A stretch of DNA of 64,000 nucleotides, taken from positions 496,001 through 560,000 of the forward strand of contig NZ_JBNGEN010000001.1 of NCBI RefSeq assembly GCF_049977365.1, in the 5' to 3' direction. The stretch comes from Brachymonas sp049977365 (GTDB lineage Bacteria; Pseudomonadota; Gammaproteobacteria; Burkholderiales; Burkholderiaceae_C). Numbering within the stretch: the first letter of the stretch is position 1; every line of letters starts with the position of its first letter. Below are positions 44,402 through 53,064 of the stretch, piece after piece. Position numbers and translations under genes: made by a program. The notes beneath the pieces were generated by a model. The model worked only from the letters and a program-made list of their open reading frames with translations, did no database searches and was not told the DNA's origin.

Positions 44402-45517
44402 GTGCATATCTCCTGGAATCCCCCTTCCATCTCTCCTCTTCCCCCCGGCATCATCACCCTGGACGACCACGAGCGCCATGCCGCGCACATGCTGGGCGCC
44501 GCTGCACATGCCTATTTTGCGGGCACTGCGGCAGATGGCCTGACCCATGCCGCCAACCGCCAGGGCTGGCGCAGCCTGACGCTGCGGCCGCGCGTGCTGC
44601 AGTCGCTGACGGGCGGGCACACCCGTACCCTGCTGCAGGGCGCCACCCTGCACGCCCCGCTGCTGCTGGCTCCGGTGGCCCATCAGCAGCTTGCCCACCC
44701 CGACGGCGAACTGGCAAGCGCCTGCGCGGCAGCCGCCATGGGCGTCGGCATGGTCGTGAGCACCCTCTCCAGCACCCCCATCGAACCCCTGGCAGCCTGC
44801 CTGCACGACTCCGGCGGCCTGCCCCCATGGTTCCAGCTGTATGCACAGCCCCATCGCGACGACACCCTGGCACTCATCCACCGCGCCGAACAGGCAGGAT
44901 GTGCAGCCCTCGTGCTCACGGTGGATGCCCCGGTCCAGGGGGTGCGCGATGCAGAACGCCGAACCGGATTCGTACTCCCTCCCCAGAAGCAACCACCCCA
45001 TCTGGCCGATCTGCCCAACCGTCCCTGGCCCGCTTCGCATGCCGAGGCCGGGCTGTGCCAGGGCGTGACCGCCCATGCCCCGACCTGGGCCGATGTGGAA
45101 TGGCTCCAGAAACAGACCTCCCTGCCCCTGTGGCTCAAGGGCGTCACCCACCCCGAAGACGCCCGCCGTGCCCAGGATCTCGGCATACACGGCCTCATCG
45201 TGAGCAACCATGGCGGCCGCACTCTCGACACCATGCCTCCCACCTCCCGCCTGCTGCCGCAGGTCCGGGCCGCCGTCGGAGCGGACTTCCCGCTGCTGGT
45301 CGATGGCGGCATCCGCCGTGGCACCGATGTGTTCAAGGCGCTGGCGCTGGGAGCCAATGCCGTGCTCATCGGGCGTCCCCAGGTGTTCGCTCTTGCCAAT
45401 GCCGGAGCGCGCGGCGTGGCTCACATGCTGCGCACCCTGCGTGACGAACTCGAAGCCTGCATGGCCCTGTGCGGCTGCGCCACTGTCGATGCCATCGGTC
45501 CGGAACACCTGGAATAG
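44402..45517 (+). CDS. FMN-dependent alpha-hydroxy-acid oxidase
   Basis: This protein of about 371 residues belongs to the lactate/glycolate oxidase family. FMN and substrate motifs include LLLAPVAHQQLAHPDGE near residue 84, KGVTHPEDAR near 246, SNHGGRTLDTMP near 265, where the His is the catalytic base, and LVDGGIRRGTDVFKALALGANAVLIGR near 300-325. An open frame continues up to an ATG at 44321 overlapping piuC. Those extra 27 residues are hydrophobic and not family-like, so I prefer GTG 44402, though 44321 is possible. It sits between piuC and tonB inside the iron block, an unusual position for this enzyme family. Confidence 0.8.
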   Translation: MHISWNPPSISPLPPGIITLDDHERHAAHMLGAAAHAYFAGTAADGLTHAANRQGWRSLTLRPRVLQSLTGGHTRTLLQGATLHAPLLLAPVAHQQLAHPDGELASACAAAAMGVGMVVSTLSSTPIEPLAACLHDSGGLPPWFQLYAQPHRDDTLALIHRAEQAGCAALVLTVDAPVQGVRDAERRTGFVLPPQKQPPHLADLPNRPWPASHAEAGLCQGVTAHAPTWADVEWLQKQTSLPLWLKGVTHPEDARRAQDLGIHGLIVSNHGGRTLDTMPPTSRLLPQVRAAVGADFPLLVDGGIRRGTDVFKALALGANAVLIGRPQVFALANAGARGVAHMLRTLRDELEACMALCGCATVDAIGPEHLE

Positions 45518-45540
45518 GCCTGAACCCCTCTTCTCTTAAT

Positions 45541-45563
45541 TGATATTGATTCTCATTTATAAT
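45541..45563 (+). promoter_or_regulatory. Fur-box-like site and -10 element for tonB
   Basis: TGATATTGATTCTCA at 45541-45555 matches the 7-1-7 Fur consensus at 12 of the 14 defined positions. A perfect TATAAT follows at 45558-45563. tonB starts 66 bp further on. The arrangement mirrors the site before the receptor gene, so the two transcripts are probably iron-repressed together. Confidence 0.7.
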
Positions 45564-45628
45564 TTATACATCGCTCCCAGATATCTATTCCACCGCTCCG
45601 TGCTTCTGGCCTTGCCCTCTTTTCTCTC

Positions 45629-46384
45629 ATGCCCGATCGTCGTTATCTGTTCATTGCACCCGCAGTCGTGCTGATCCATGGGAGCCTGCTGTGGATCGCA
45701 TCCCCTGCGTCCCAGCCGCAGCGACCCCAGCCCCTGCCCACCTCGGACCTGCTTCAGGCACGCTGGATCGAACGCAGCCCCGTCGCCATGCAGGCAGCCA
45801 CACCCGCACGCCCCGCTGAACCGCCAGCTCCACACCCACAGGCAGCGGCCCCCTCCCGGACGTCGACTCCATCCCCGCAGCGCCCCTCTGTGTCCAGGCC
45901 CACCGCAGTGCCCAGGGCCTCTGCCCGCACTCCGGAACGCGCACACGTCACAGCGCCCGCAGAAGGCCCCACATCCCGCACCCAGGACTCTGCTCCCGCG
46001 CATGCGTCCCGCGCTTCAGCCACGGATTCGACCCACACGCATACGCAGACAGAAGGAGCACGGCAAGGAGCCGCACAGAGCGCAGATTCCACGACGCCCT
46101 CGCTGGAACTTCCTTCCAGCCAGGCCAGTTATCTGCGCAACCCACGTCCGCCCTACCCCCTCGCCAGCAAGCGCCTGCGCGAATCCGGCACCGTGGTGCT
46201 GCGCGTACGGGTAGGAGCCGACGGCACCGCCCAGCAGGTGCGCATACAGCGCTCCAGCGGCTATCCCGCACTCGATGAATCCGCCCAAGACACCGTGCAG
46301 CGCTGGCGCTTCGTGCCCGGCAAGCGCCATGGCGTAGCCACCGCCATGGACTATGACGTCCCCATCGCCTTCCGCCTCGACTGA
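45629..46384 (+). CDS. tonB: Energy transducer TonB
   Basis: This 251-residue protein transmits proton-motive force to outer-membrane receptors. It has an N-terminal membrane anchor (YLFIAPAVVLIHGSLLWIA), a long Pro/Ala/Thr-rich periplasmic spacer (residues 45-165), and a C-terminal TonB domain with PRPPYPLASKRLRESGTVVLRV and GYPALDESAQDTVQRWRFVPG. The usual SxxxH-like anchor histidine is placed as IHGS. It opens tonB-exbB-exbD-hemP, and a Fur-box-like site precedes it. Confidence 0.92.
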   Translation: MPDRRYLFIAPAVVLIHGSLLWIASPASQPQRPQPLPTSDLLQARWIERSPVAMQAATPARPAEPPAPHPQAAAPSRTSTPSPQRPSVSRPTAVPRASARTPERAHVTAPAEGPTSRTQDSAPAHASRASATDSTHTHTQTEGARQGAAQSADSTTPSLELPSSQASYLRNPRPPYPLASKRLRESGTVVLRVRVGADGTAQQVRIQRSSGYPALDESAQDTVQRWRFVPGKRHGVATAMDYDVPIAFRLD

Positions 46385-46440
46385 TGCCAGCCCGGCGGGC
46401 CGCTTCTTCCCTCTCTTCTTTCTGTTCCCAGACCCTTCCC

Positions 46441-47154
46441 ATGACCACCCCAGCCTCCTCTTCCACCCCGTCCCTTGCCGCCAGCTCCTTCGACCTGACC
46501 CACTTCTGGCTGCAGGCCGATGCCATCACCAGGGGCGTCGCGCTCGTCCTGCTGCTCATGTCGCTGCTGACCTGGATCATCATGGTCGGCAAGGCCTGGG
46601 AAGCCTGGCGCTGTCATCGCCTGGCACGCAGGACCGAACAGTTCTGGCACAGTCCCGACATGGCTGCCGGCATGCAGCTGCTCGGAGAATCCGAAACCCC
46701 CTTCCGTGCCCTGGCTCAGGCAGGGCTGGACGCACGCGCCCACCACCGCCTGCAGGCCGAATCCACCGAACTGCACGACACCCTGCCCGTAAGTGACTGG
46801 ATCAGCCTGTGTCTGCGCCACAGCATGGACAGTCTCGTGGCACGGCTGCAGGCCGGGCTCTCGGTGCTCGCCTCCATCGGCTCCACGGCGCCCTTCATCG
46901 GCCTGTTCGGGACAGTCTGGGGCATCTACCACGCCCTCATGGGCCTCGGCGGCAGCGGCGCCGTCAGCATCGACCGCGTTGCCGGCCCCATCGGGGAAGC
47001 TCTCGTCATGACGGCTCTGGGCCTCGCCGTCGCCATTCCCGCCGTCCTCGGCTACAACACCCTGGTTCGCGCCAACAAGCACGTCAGCTCCAGCCTGGCC
47101 CGCTTCTCGCACGACCTGCATGCCTGCCTCGTCACGGGCGCCCGCGTGGCCTGA
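46441..47154 (+). CDS. exbB: Biopolymer transport protein ExbB
   Basis: ExbB is the pentameric proton-channel subunit that energises TonB. The protein has about 237 residues with three membrane segments, near residues 32-55, 138-160 and 185-205. The MotA/TolQ/ExbB signature is clear: GLSVLASIGSTAPFIGLFGTVWGI and GEALVMTALGLAVAIPAVL. An upstream ATG at 46384 overlaps the tonB stop (TGATG) and would add 19 residues, which may be the coupled start. I chose 46441 on family length; neither start has a strong ribosome-binding site. Confidence 0.9.
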   Translation: MTTPASSSTPSLAASSFDLTHFWLQADAITRGVALVLLLMSLLTWIIMVGKAWEAWRCHRLARRTEQFWHSPDMAAGMQLLGESETPFRALAQAGLDARAHHRLQAESTELHDTLPVSDWISLCLRHSMDSLVARLQAGLSVLASIGSTAPFIGLFGTVWGIYHALMGLGGSGAVSIDRVAGPIGEALVMTALGLAVAIPAVLGYNTLVRANKHVSSSLARFSHDLHACLVTGARVA

Positions 47155-47209
47155 CCGCCGCACGCATGCCTCTTGCCTTTCCTCTGTCTACTTTTGCCGT
47201 TCCGCCACC

Positions 47210-47623
47210 ATGTCCATCCCCCTTTCCGACCCCACCGACGACACCTTGATGACGGAAATCAACATGACGCCCCTGGTCGACGTCATGCTCGTGCTGCTCA
47301 TCGTCTTCATCCTTGCCATGCCGTTGATCCAGAACTCCACCCGGGTCGAACTGCCGCAGGCTCAGTCCGCTCCTGCCGCACCGCAGCCAGACGCCATTCG
47401 GCTCACCATCGACGCCTCCGGCCAGACCTTCTGGAACGATGCGCGCGTATCGCCTCAGGAGCTGCGCACCCGCCTCACAGAGGCCGCACACCGCAGCCCC
47501 CAGCCCCCCATCGAACTGCGCGCCGACCGGGCCACCCGCTACGAACCCGTCGCCCAGGCCCTGGCCGCCGCGCGCGAGGCCGGCATGACGTCGGTCGGAT
47601 TCGTCACGGAGCCTGCCCGATGA
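47210..47623 (+). CDS. exbD: Biopolymer transport protein ExbD
   Basis: ExbD is the 137-residue partner of ExbB. It has the characteristic N-terminal MTEINMTPLVDVMLVLLIVF, with the membrane-embedded proton-carrying Asp in the LVDV stretch (near residue 25). A periplasmic domain ends AAREAGMTSVGFVTEP. It lies 55 bp after exbB and its stop overlaps the hemP start (ATGA). Confidence 0.93.
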   Translation: MSIPLSDPTDDTLMTEINMTPLVDVMLVLLIVFILAMPLIQNSTRVELPQAQSAPAAPQPDAIRLTIDASGQTFWNDARVSPQELRTRLTEAAHRSPQPPIELRADRATRYEPVAQALAAAREAGMTSVGFVTEPAR

Positions 47624-47835
47624 CCTGCCCTGCACGCCCTGATGCCGCACCGGCATCGTCTCCTGCCTCTTCCACCTCTCCGGCTGCCGCCGTGCCGGTG
47701 ACCGTTGCCCCCACCGACCGGTGCATCGCCAGCGAAGCCCTGCTTCAGGGGAAGCGTTCGGTCACCATCGTCCACCAGGGCGAAACCTATCGCCTGCAGT
47801 CCACCCGACAGGGCAAGCTCATTCTCACCAAATAG
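47620..47835 (+). CDS. hemP: Hemin uptake protein HemP
   Basis: This 71-residue protein ends with the HemP core VTIVHQGETYRLQSTRQGKL, followed by ILTK, matching the family pattern. The first 35 residues are a Pro/Ala/Ser-rich extension. HemP is a small Fur-regulated factor that promotes expression or function of heme-uptake genes in betaproteobacteria. The ATGA overlap with exbD indicates coupling. No heme receptor or heme oxygenase gene lies in this window, so its target is elsewhere or it has another role here. Confidence 0.88.
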   Translation: MTCPARPDAAPASSPASSTSPAAAVPVTVAPTDRCIASEALLQGKRSVTIVHQGETYRLQSTRQGKLILTK

Positions 47836-48044
47836 CCTGCCGGTCCTGCATTCCTCTGCAGCCCCGGAGTGGCCGGGCATCGGGATGGGTGTTACATGTC
47901 CTTGCGAGCGATTCAGGGGGCGCCTCTATAATCAATCCGTCCATGTCGTCACGGAAACAGCGGAAATGCATGGACCTGTCGCGTATCTTCTGCCTGCGCG
48001 TTGCCTCCGTTTCTCCCCGCTCCCGTCTTTCCCAAAGGAATTCC

Positions 48045-48758
48045 ATGGAAAACCGTTTCAATTCTTCCGGCGTCCCCGCCAGCAGCGACTGGGGGCGATC
48101 TGCCTATGCACCCGACATGGCGACCCGCCAGCGCGTGCTGCGCAACACCTATCTGCTGCTTGCCATCAGCATGGTTCCCACCGTGCTGGGCGCATGGATC
48201 GGGGTGGCCAGTGGCGCCATGGCGCTGCTGTCGGGAGGCCTCGGCATGGCCGTGTTCCTGATCGGCGCCTTCGGCTTCATGTACGCCATCGAGCGCACCA
48301 AGCAGTCCGGTACCGGTGTGCTGGTGCTCCTGGGCTTCACCTTCTTCATGGGCCTGATGCTCGCCCCTCTGCTGTCCGCCGTGCTCGGCCGCGCCAACGG
48401 GGCACGCCTGATCATGACCGCCTTTGCCGGTACGGGCGGCGTCTTCGCCGTCATGGCCGTGCTGTCCTCCGTCGTCAAGCGCGACCTGTCGGGCATGGGG
48501 CAATGGCTGTTCGTGGGAGCACTGGTGGTCCTGTTCGGAGGCCTCATCAACCTGTTTCTCGGATCGAGCGCCATGATGCTGGCCCTCTCCACCCTGTGCG
48601 TGGGCATCTTCAGCCTGTACATGCTCTACGACCTCAAGCGCATCATCGACGGCGGTGAAACCAACTACATCTCCGCCACCCTGGCGCTCTATCTGGACAT
48701 CTACAACGTGTTCCAGAGCCTGCTGGTCATTCTGGGCCTCACCAGCGACCGTGACTGA
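48045..48758 (+). CDS. Bax inhibitor-1/YccA family membrane protein
   Basis: This 237-residue protein has seven hydrophobic segments after a soluble 35-residue N-terminus and the BI-1 family C-terminus (YISATLALYLDIYNVFQSLL), with acidic residues in the last helix as in calcium-leak BI-1 proteins. In E. coli, YccA inhibits FtsH proteolysis of SecY. AAAGGA is 7 bp upstream of the ATG. A strong terminator follows, so it is a single-gene transcript. Confidence 0.9.
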   Translation: MENRFNSSGVPASSDWGRSAYAPDMATRQRVLRNTYLLLAISMVPTVLGAWIGVASGAMALLSGGLGMAVFLIGAFGFMYAIERTKQSGTGVLVLLGFTFFMGLMLAPLLSAVLGRANGARLIMTAFAGTGGVFAVMAVLSSVVKRDLSGMGQWLFVGALVVLFGGLINLFLGSSAMMLALSTLCVGIFSLYMLYDLKRIIDGGETNYISATLALYLDIYNVFQSLLVILGLTSDRD

Positions 48759-48816
48759 GCAGCCCCGGTGCACAACCGGCATGGCAGGTGCACCGGCTGT
48801 CTCTCCCTCTGACACA

Positions 48817-48844
48817 CCGCCTCCTGCACGGGAGGCGGTTTTTT
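48817..48844 (+). terminator. Intrinsic terminator after the YccA-family gene
   Basis: A perfect 8-bp stem CCGCCTCC/GGAGGCGG with a 6-base loop is followed by TTTTTT. It lies 58 bp after the stop codon. Confidence 0.88.
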
Positions 48845-48991
48845 CATGCCCGCACATCGCATGCCCAGGTCACCAGCCATGAACGCTTCGTCACCAATCG
48901 TCACAGCTTGCCTGCCCTGTTCCCCCTGCAGTCACGCAGGACGCGGTTAGGCTGATGCCTTTGATTCCTGGTGCATTTTTCCGGAGCCTGC

Positions 48992-49267
48992 ATGTCCACG
49001 CCCACTACCGTCCCCTCCCGATATCGACTTTCTGCAGCCACGCTTGCCGCTGCGACCATGCTGCTGCTGGCAGGCTGTGCAGGCTCTTCCGCACTCCAGG
49101 AAAATGCGGCCCTGGGTTCCCCTGCAGGCAACGGCAGCAACCTGGGCATAGCCGGATCGAGCGCCTCCGGAGTACAGCTCTATGGCACGGTCGACCTGAG
49201 CGTGGGCCGCCGGGAGACCTCCCGCAACGGGAGCATCCAGACCACCGACGGCCTGTCCTCGCACTGA
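48992..49267 (+). CDS. Small putative lipoprotein
   Basis: This 91-residue protein has a signal sequence (LSAATLAAATMLLLAGC) with a lipobox LAGC at about residue 26. The mature part is small, Gly/Ser-rich, with QLYGTVDLSVGRRETS that looks like a short beta segment. The function is unknown. It is convergent with rlmD, 7 bp apart. An ATG at 48971 would add 7 residues. CGGAG lies 6 bp before the chosen ATG at 48992. Confidence 0.7.
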   Translation: MSTPTTVPSRYRLSAATLAAATMLLLAGCAGSSALQENAALGSPAGNGSNLGIAGSSASGVQLYGTVDLSVGRRETSRNGSIQTTDGLSSH

Positions 49268-49274
49268 GCAGACG

Positions 49275-50855
49275 TCAGGCCCCGGCCACGGATTCGGTGG
49301 CCTGCGGAATACGGGACTGCGAGGCATCAGCCCGTTCGAACACCGCCATGCTTTCCACATGCGCCGTGTGCGGAAACATGTTCACCACCCCGGCCGCGCG
49401 CAACACATAGCCCGCCTGGTGCACAAGCAGCCCTGCGTCGCGTGCCAGGGTGGCGGGATTGCAGCTCACATACACGATGCGCTGCGGAGGCTGCCACTCG
49501 GCAGGTGCCACATAGCTGCTCTCGCCCTCGACTTCCCGTCCCAGACGCTGCTGGTGAATGTCCGCCAGAGCCTTGACCAGCGCAAAGGCGCCTTCACGCG
49601 GCGGATCGACGAGCCACTTGTCCGAAGCGCCATCTGCCACCAGCATGGCCGGGGTCATCTCGAACAGGTTGCGTGCCACGAAGCGTGTGGGTGCCAGCGC
49701 GTGTCCATGGGCGTTTGGCTGGTTGGCCGCATGGTTCTCGCGCGAGCGCTGCACCAGGGCCTCGCTGCCTTCGATGCCCAGCACCTCGCGGGCCCGGGTG
49801 GCGATCGGCAGGGTGAAGTTGCCCAGCCCACAGAACCAGTCAATGATGCGTTCGTGGCGCTGCACATCCAGCCATTGCAGGGCCCGGCTGACCAGCACGC
49901 GGTTGATGTGCGGATTGACCTGCGTGAAGTCCGTCGGGCGGAAAGGCATCGTGATGCCGAATTCGGGCAGGCTGTAACTCAGGGTGGGCGTATCGGGGCT
50001 GATGCAGTGCACGGTGTCGGGGCCCTTGGGCTGCAGCCACCACTGCACTCCGGCATCGGCGTGCTCCCGCGCAAAGGCATGGAGGCGCGCCAGATCGGCC
50101 TCGCTCAGGGGCTCCAGGTGGCGGAGCACCAGTGCAGTCACGCCATCGCCACAGGCCAGCTCGATCTGCGGGCAGGTGTCACGCGCCTCCATGCCGGCCA
50201 CGAGCGCACGCAGGGGCAGCAGCAGCGCACTGACATGTGGCGGCAGAATGGCGCAGCTGCGCATGTCGGCAATGTAGCGGCTCTTGCGCTCATGGAAGCC
50301 GATCAGCACCTCGCCCTTCTTGATCACATGCCGCACCGACAGGCGTGCACGCCAGCGATAGCCCCAGTCTGGCCCATGGATGGGACTGAGCATGATGCCC
50401 GCACGGCACTTGCCAAGGTGCCAGAGGTTGTCCTCGAGCACGCGCTGCTTCATGGCCACCTGGGCATCGGGATGCAGATGCTGCATCTTGCATCCGCCAC
50501 AGGCGCCGGCATGCAGGCCGAAGTGCGGGCAGGCAGGTCGCACGCGCTGCGACGACTCGCGATGCACGGCGGTGAGCGTGGCCGCCTCCCAGTTGTTCTT
50601 GCGGCGGTAGGTGTTGGCACTCACCCATTCGTAGGGCAGCGCCCCGTCGATGAAGATCACCTTGCCGTCGGCGCGGCGCGACACCCCCTGCGCATCCAGA
50701 TCCATGGCATGCACCAGCAGCCAGTCGGGCTGGGCATGCGGCGGACGTTCGCCGAAGTACGGCAGCAGTTCGCCCAGCCGGTCCGTCGTGCCCCCTTCGT
50801 CGGTATCGGTCTGGGGGGCATCCTCGACGGGCGGTGCAATCGGAAGGTCACTCAT
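49275..50855 (-). CDS. rlmD: 23S rRNA (uracil-1939-C5)-methyltransferase RlmD
   Basis: RlmD (RumA) forms m5U1939 in 23S rRNA. The protein has 526 residues, longer than E. coli RlmD because of an acidic 40-residue N-terminus. The iron-sulfur motif CPHFGLHAGACGGC is near residue 108. The AdoMet site is WFCGLGNFTLPIA near 348, and YVSCNPATLARD carries the catalytic Cys near 465. It sits downstream of nlpD, in the slot where rpoS is usually found first. Confidence 0.9.
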   Translation of the reverse strand: MSDLPIAPPVEDAPQTDTDEGGTTDRLGELLPYFGERPPHAQPDWLLVHAMDLDAQGVSRRADGKVIFIDGALPYEWVSANTYRRKNNWEAATLTAVHRESSQRVRPACPHFGLHAGACGGCKMQHLHPDAQVAMKQRVLEDNLWHLGKCRAGIMLSPIHGPDWGYRWRARLSVRHVIKKGEVLIGFHERKSRYIADMRSCAILPPHVSALLLPLRALVAGMEARDTCPQIELACGDGVTALVLRHLEPLSEADLARLHAFAREHADAGVQWWLQPKGPDTVHCISPDTPTLSYSLPEFGITMPFRPTDFTQVNPHINRVLVSRALQWLDVQRHERIIDWFCGLGNFTLPIATRAREVLGIEGSEALVQRSRENHAANQPNAHGHALAPTRFVARNLFEMTPAMLVADGASDKWLVDPPREGAFALVKALADIHQQRLGREVEGESSYVAPAEWQPPQRIVYVSCNPATLARDAGLLVHQAGYVLRAAGVVNMFPHTAHVESMAVFERADASQSRIPQATESVAGA

Positions 50856-50942
50856 GATGGTCTGGAAAAGAAAAGAGAAACACTAAACGCCGCCCCGATC
50901 GAACCGAGCGCACGCAGAAAACGCTGCCCCGCAGCGACGAAA

Positions 50943-50972
50943 CCGTCCCCTGCCCTCCTGGACAGGGGACGG
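50943..50972 (-). terminator. Terminator-like hairpin downstream of nlpD
   Basis: A perfect 10-bp stem CCGTCCCCTG/CAGGGGACGG with a 10-base loop is followed on the minus strand by TTTCG. It lies 85 bp past the nlpD stop and would end the surE-pcm-nlpD transcript, leaving no space for rpoS. Confidence 0.7.
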
Positions 50973-51057
50973 GGCAATCAGCCGATGGACTGCTCCTGCT
51001 TTCGGCACGCGCCGTTCGGCAAGTGGCCGAGACAGGGAGGCGCCGTCGCCGGCCAGG

Positions 51058-51945
51058 TCAGGGCCGGGAAGGCAGATAGGTCAGCGGATTGACCGAGGTG
51101 CCGTTGCGACGCAGCTCGAAGTGCAGCTTGACGCGGTCGCTGTCGCTGCGCCCCATCTCGGCAATCGTCTGGCCCTTGCGCACGGTCTGGTTCTCGCGCA
51201 CCAGCAGCTTGCTGTTGTGGGCGTACACGGTCAGGAAGGTGTTGTTGTGCTTGAGGATGATGAGGTTGCCATAGCCGCGCAGGCCTGAACCGGCATACAT
51301 CACCTTGCCGTCGGCAGCCGCCATGATGGGATCCCCCTCGCGCCCGCCGATGCTGATGCCCTTGTTGCGATCCCCGTCGAAGGACGAGAGGATGGCCCCT
51401 CCCCGCGTAGGCCAGGCCAGGCTGATGCCTGCCGCACTGGCACCAGAGGCATGCCCCTGCACCGCAGGCGCTGCGGGGGCCGGTGTGACAGCGGGCGCCT
51501 CATGCGCACGTGCATGGCGCACAGCCGGGGCTGCCGCTGTCGTGGCTGCAGGCGCACGGTGCCTGACCACCGGAGCCGGCCCATGGGCCGCCATGCCGGG
51601 CGGTGGGACCACGCGCAGCACCTGGCCGACCTCGATCTGGTCTGGATTGGGCACCCACTGGCTGTTCCAGCGTGTGATGTCACGCCAGTCCAGCCCATTG
51701 GCGCGAGCGACGCTGCGGATGGTGTCGCCCTGCTGAACGGTGTAGTACCCGGGCCGACCGGCGAACTCATGCCCAGGCAGCGTGGCCGGGTCGACGCGCG
51801 GAGTGGTGGAGAACATGCCGGTGGAACGGTCCTGGACCGGGGCGCGGGGAGTGGAACCACAGGCCGCGAGCAGGGCCGCCAGGCCCAGACACCACGCGGT
51901 GCGGGTGCATTGGCGCAGAGTGCCAACGCGAGCAATGAAACGCAT
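51058..51945 (-). CDS. nlpD: NlpD-like LysM/M23 lipoprotein
   Basis: This 295-residue protein is an outer-membrane-type lipoprotein related to NlpD, which activates the cell-separation amidase AmiC. A signal with lipobox LAACG lies near residue 26. A LysM domain follows (YYTVQQGDTIRSVARANGLD, near 65-110), then a Pro/Ala/His linker and a C-terminal M23 peptidase domain. That domain has GGREGDPIMAAADGKVMYAG and KLHFELRRNG. Several active-site metal ligands appear replaced, as in other NlpD proteins. The longer open frame upstream lacks a signal sequence. AGGA precedes the ATG at 51945. Confidence 0.87.
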   Translation of the reverse strand: MRFIARVGTLRQCTRTAWCLGLAALLAACGSTPRAPVQDRSTGMFSTTPRVDPATLPGHEFAGRPGYYTVQQGDTIRSVARANGLDWRDITRWNSQWVPNPDQIEVGQVLRVVPPPGMAAHGPAPVVRHRAPAATTAAAPAVRHARAHEAPAVTPAPAAPAVQGHASGASAAGISLAWPTRGGAILSSFDGDRNKGISIGGREGDPIMAAADGKVMYAGSGLRGYGNLIILKHNNTFLTVYAHNSKLLVRENQTVRKGQTIAEMGRSDSDRVKLHFELRRNGTSVNPLTYLPSRP

Positions 51946-52165
51946 GCAAAGTCCTTCTTGCTGGATTCGAAATGGCCAGACTCCCGAAACAGACTCCACC
52001 GGACTGCGGAGCCATGGCACGACTGCCTCCGGCAGCGCAACGGGATGGCATGGAGCCTCGCACGGCCATCTGCCAGTGCTGCGGACAGATCGGCTTCCTG
52101 CAGGAAGCTGCCTCCGTCTCGGCAAATGGATCGGGCCGACAGGAAACGCCATCGCGTCCCGAACG

Positions 52166-53062
52166 TCAGGCCATGCCGGATTTTAAGGGAACAAAAAGCA
52201 CGGGTTCGAGCACAGTTTGTTGCAAACCGTGCGCTGTCCGGTCGAGCACCACGAGCACCTGACTCTGCGGCCCCGTGGCCATGGGGGCCACGATGCGCCC
52301 CCCTACCGCCAGCTGGTCTACCCATGCCTGTGGAATGGCGGCCCCTCCCGCCGCGGCGATGATGCCCGCATAGGGTGCGCCAGGCGCATAGCCCAGCATG
52401 CCATCACCCAGCAGCAGATGGATGTTGGGAATGCGGAACGGCCGCAGATTGTCGCGTGCCTTTTCGTGCAGTCCCTTGAGTCGCTCGATGCTGTAGACCT
52501 CCTGCACCACCTCGCTGAGCACGCTGGCCTGGTAGCCGCATCCCGTCCCGATTTCGAGCACCCGGCCGAGCCTGGCATCGGGAGGCTGCTGCTGCATGGC
52601 CGGACTCGAGAGCAACAGCTCCACCATGCGTGCCACCACACTGGGCTTGGAGATCGTCTGCTGCAGGCCTATGGGCAGGCTGGTGTCGAGATAGGCCTGT
52701 GCCAGAAGCGCACTGTCGACAAAGCAGTGGCGCTCCACTGCCATCAGGGCTGCAGCCACCCGTGCATCGTGCAGCCCCTGCGCCTCCAGCTGCTGAACCA
52801 TGCGGGCCCGGAGGGCCGCCGCATTGGCTGCACCGGCGTTGCCGACCGTGGTCGGTGTGTTGACGGGCATCACATGCGCGCGCGGCACTGCCTGCGCCGG
52901 CACGGGCACAGCCGCGCCCGATCCCACAGGAACCGTCGGCACCAGCGTGCCGGTTCCCGGCGGCACCCGTGGCCGGGGAGGTGCAGGAGCCCGGCCCGGC
53001 CCCGTGTCGGACGACGAGGCCTCGCTCCACTGGTTGCGCGCGGGAAAGGTGGGCCGCGCCAT
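52166..53062 (-). CDS. pcm: Protein-L-isoaspartate O-methyltransferase
   Basis: Pcm repairs isoaspartyl damage in proteins. The 298-residue protein has a nonconserved Pro/Ala-rich first 75 residues. The catalytic domain follows with PIGLQQTISKPSVVARMVELL (residues 140-160), the AdoMet motif VLEIGTGCGYQASVLS near 190 and RIVAPMATGP near the end. The ATG at 53062 lies 3 bp past the surE stop, as expected for the surE-pcm pair. The upstream open frame overlaps surE and is not credible. Confidence 0.9.
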   Translation of the reverse strand: MARPTFPARNQWSEASSSDTGPGRAPAPPRPRVPPGTGTLVPTVPVGSGAAVPVPAQAVPRAHVMPVNTPTTVGNAGAANAAALRARMVQQLEAQGLHDARVAAALMAVERHCFVDSALLAQAYLDTSLPIGLQQTISKPSVVARMVELLLSSPAMQQQPPDARLGRVLEIGTGCGYQASVLSEVVQEVYSIERLKGLHEKARDNLRPFRIPNIHLLLGDGMLGYAPGAPYAGIIAAAGGAAIPQAWVDQLAVGGRIVAPMATGPQSQVLVVLDRTAHGLQQTVLEPVLFVPLKSGMA

Positions 53063-53064
53063 GG

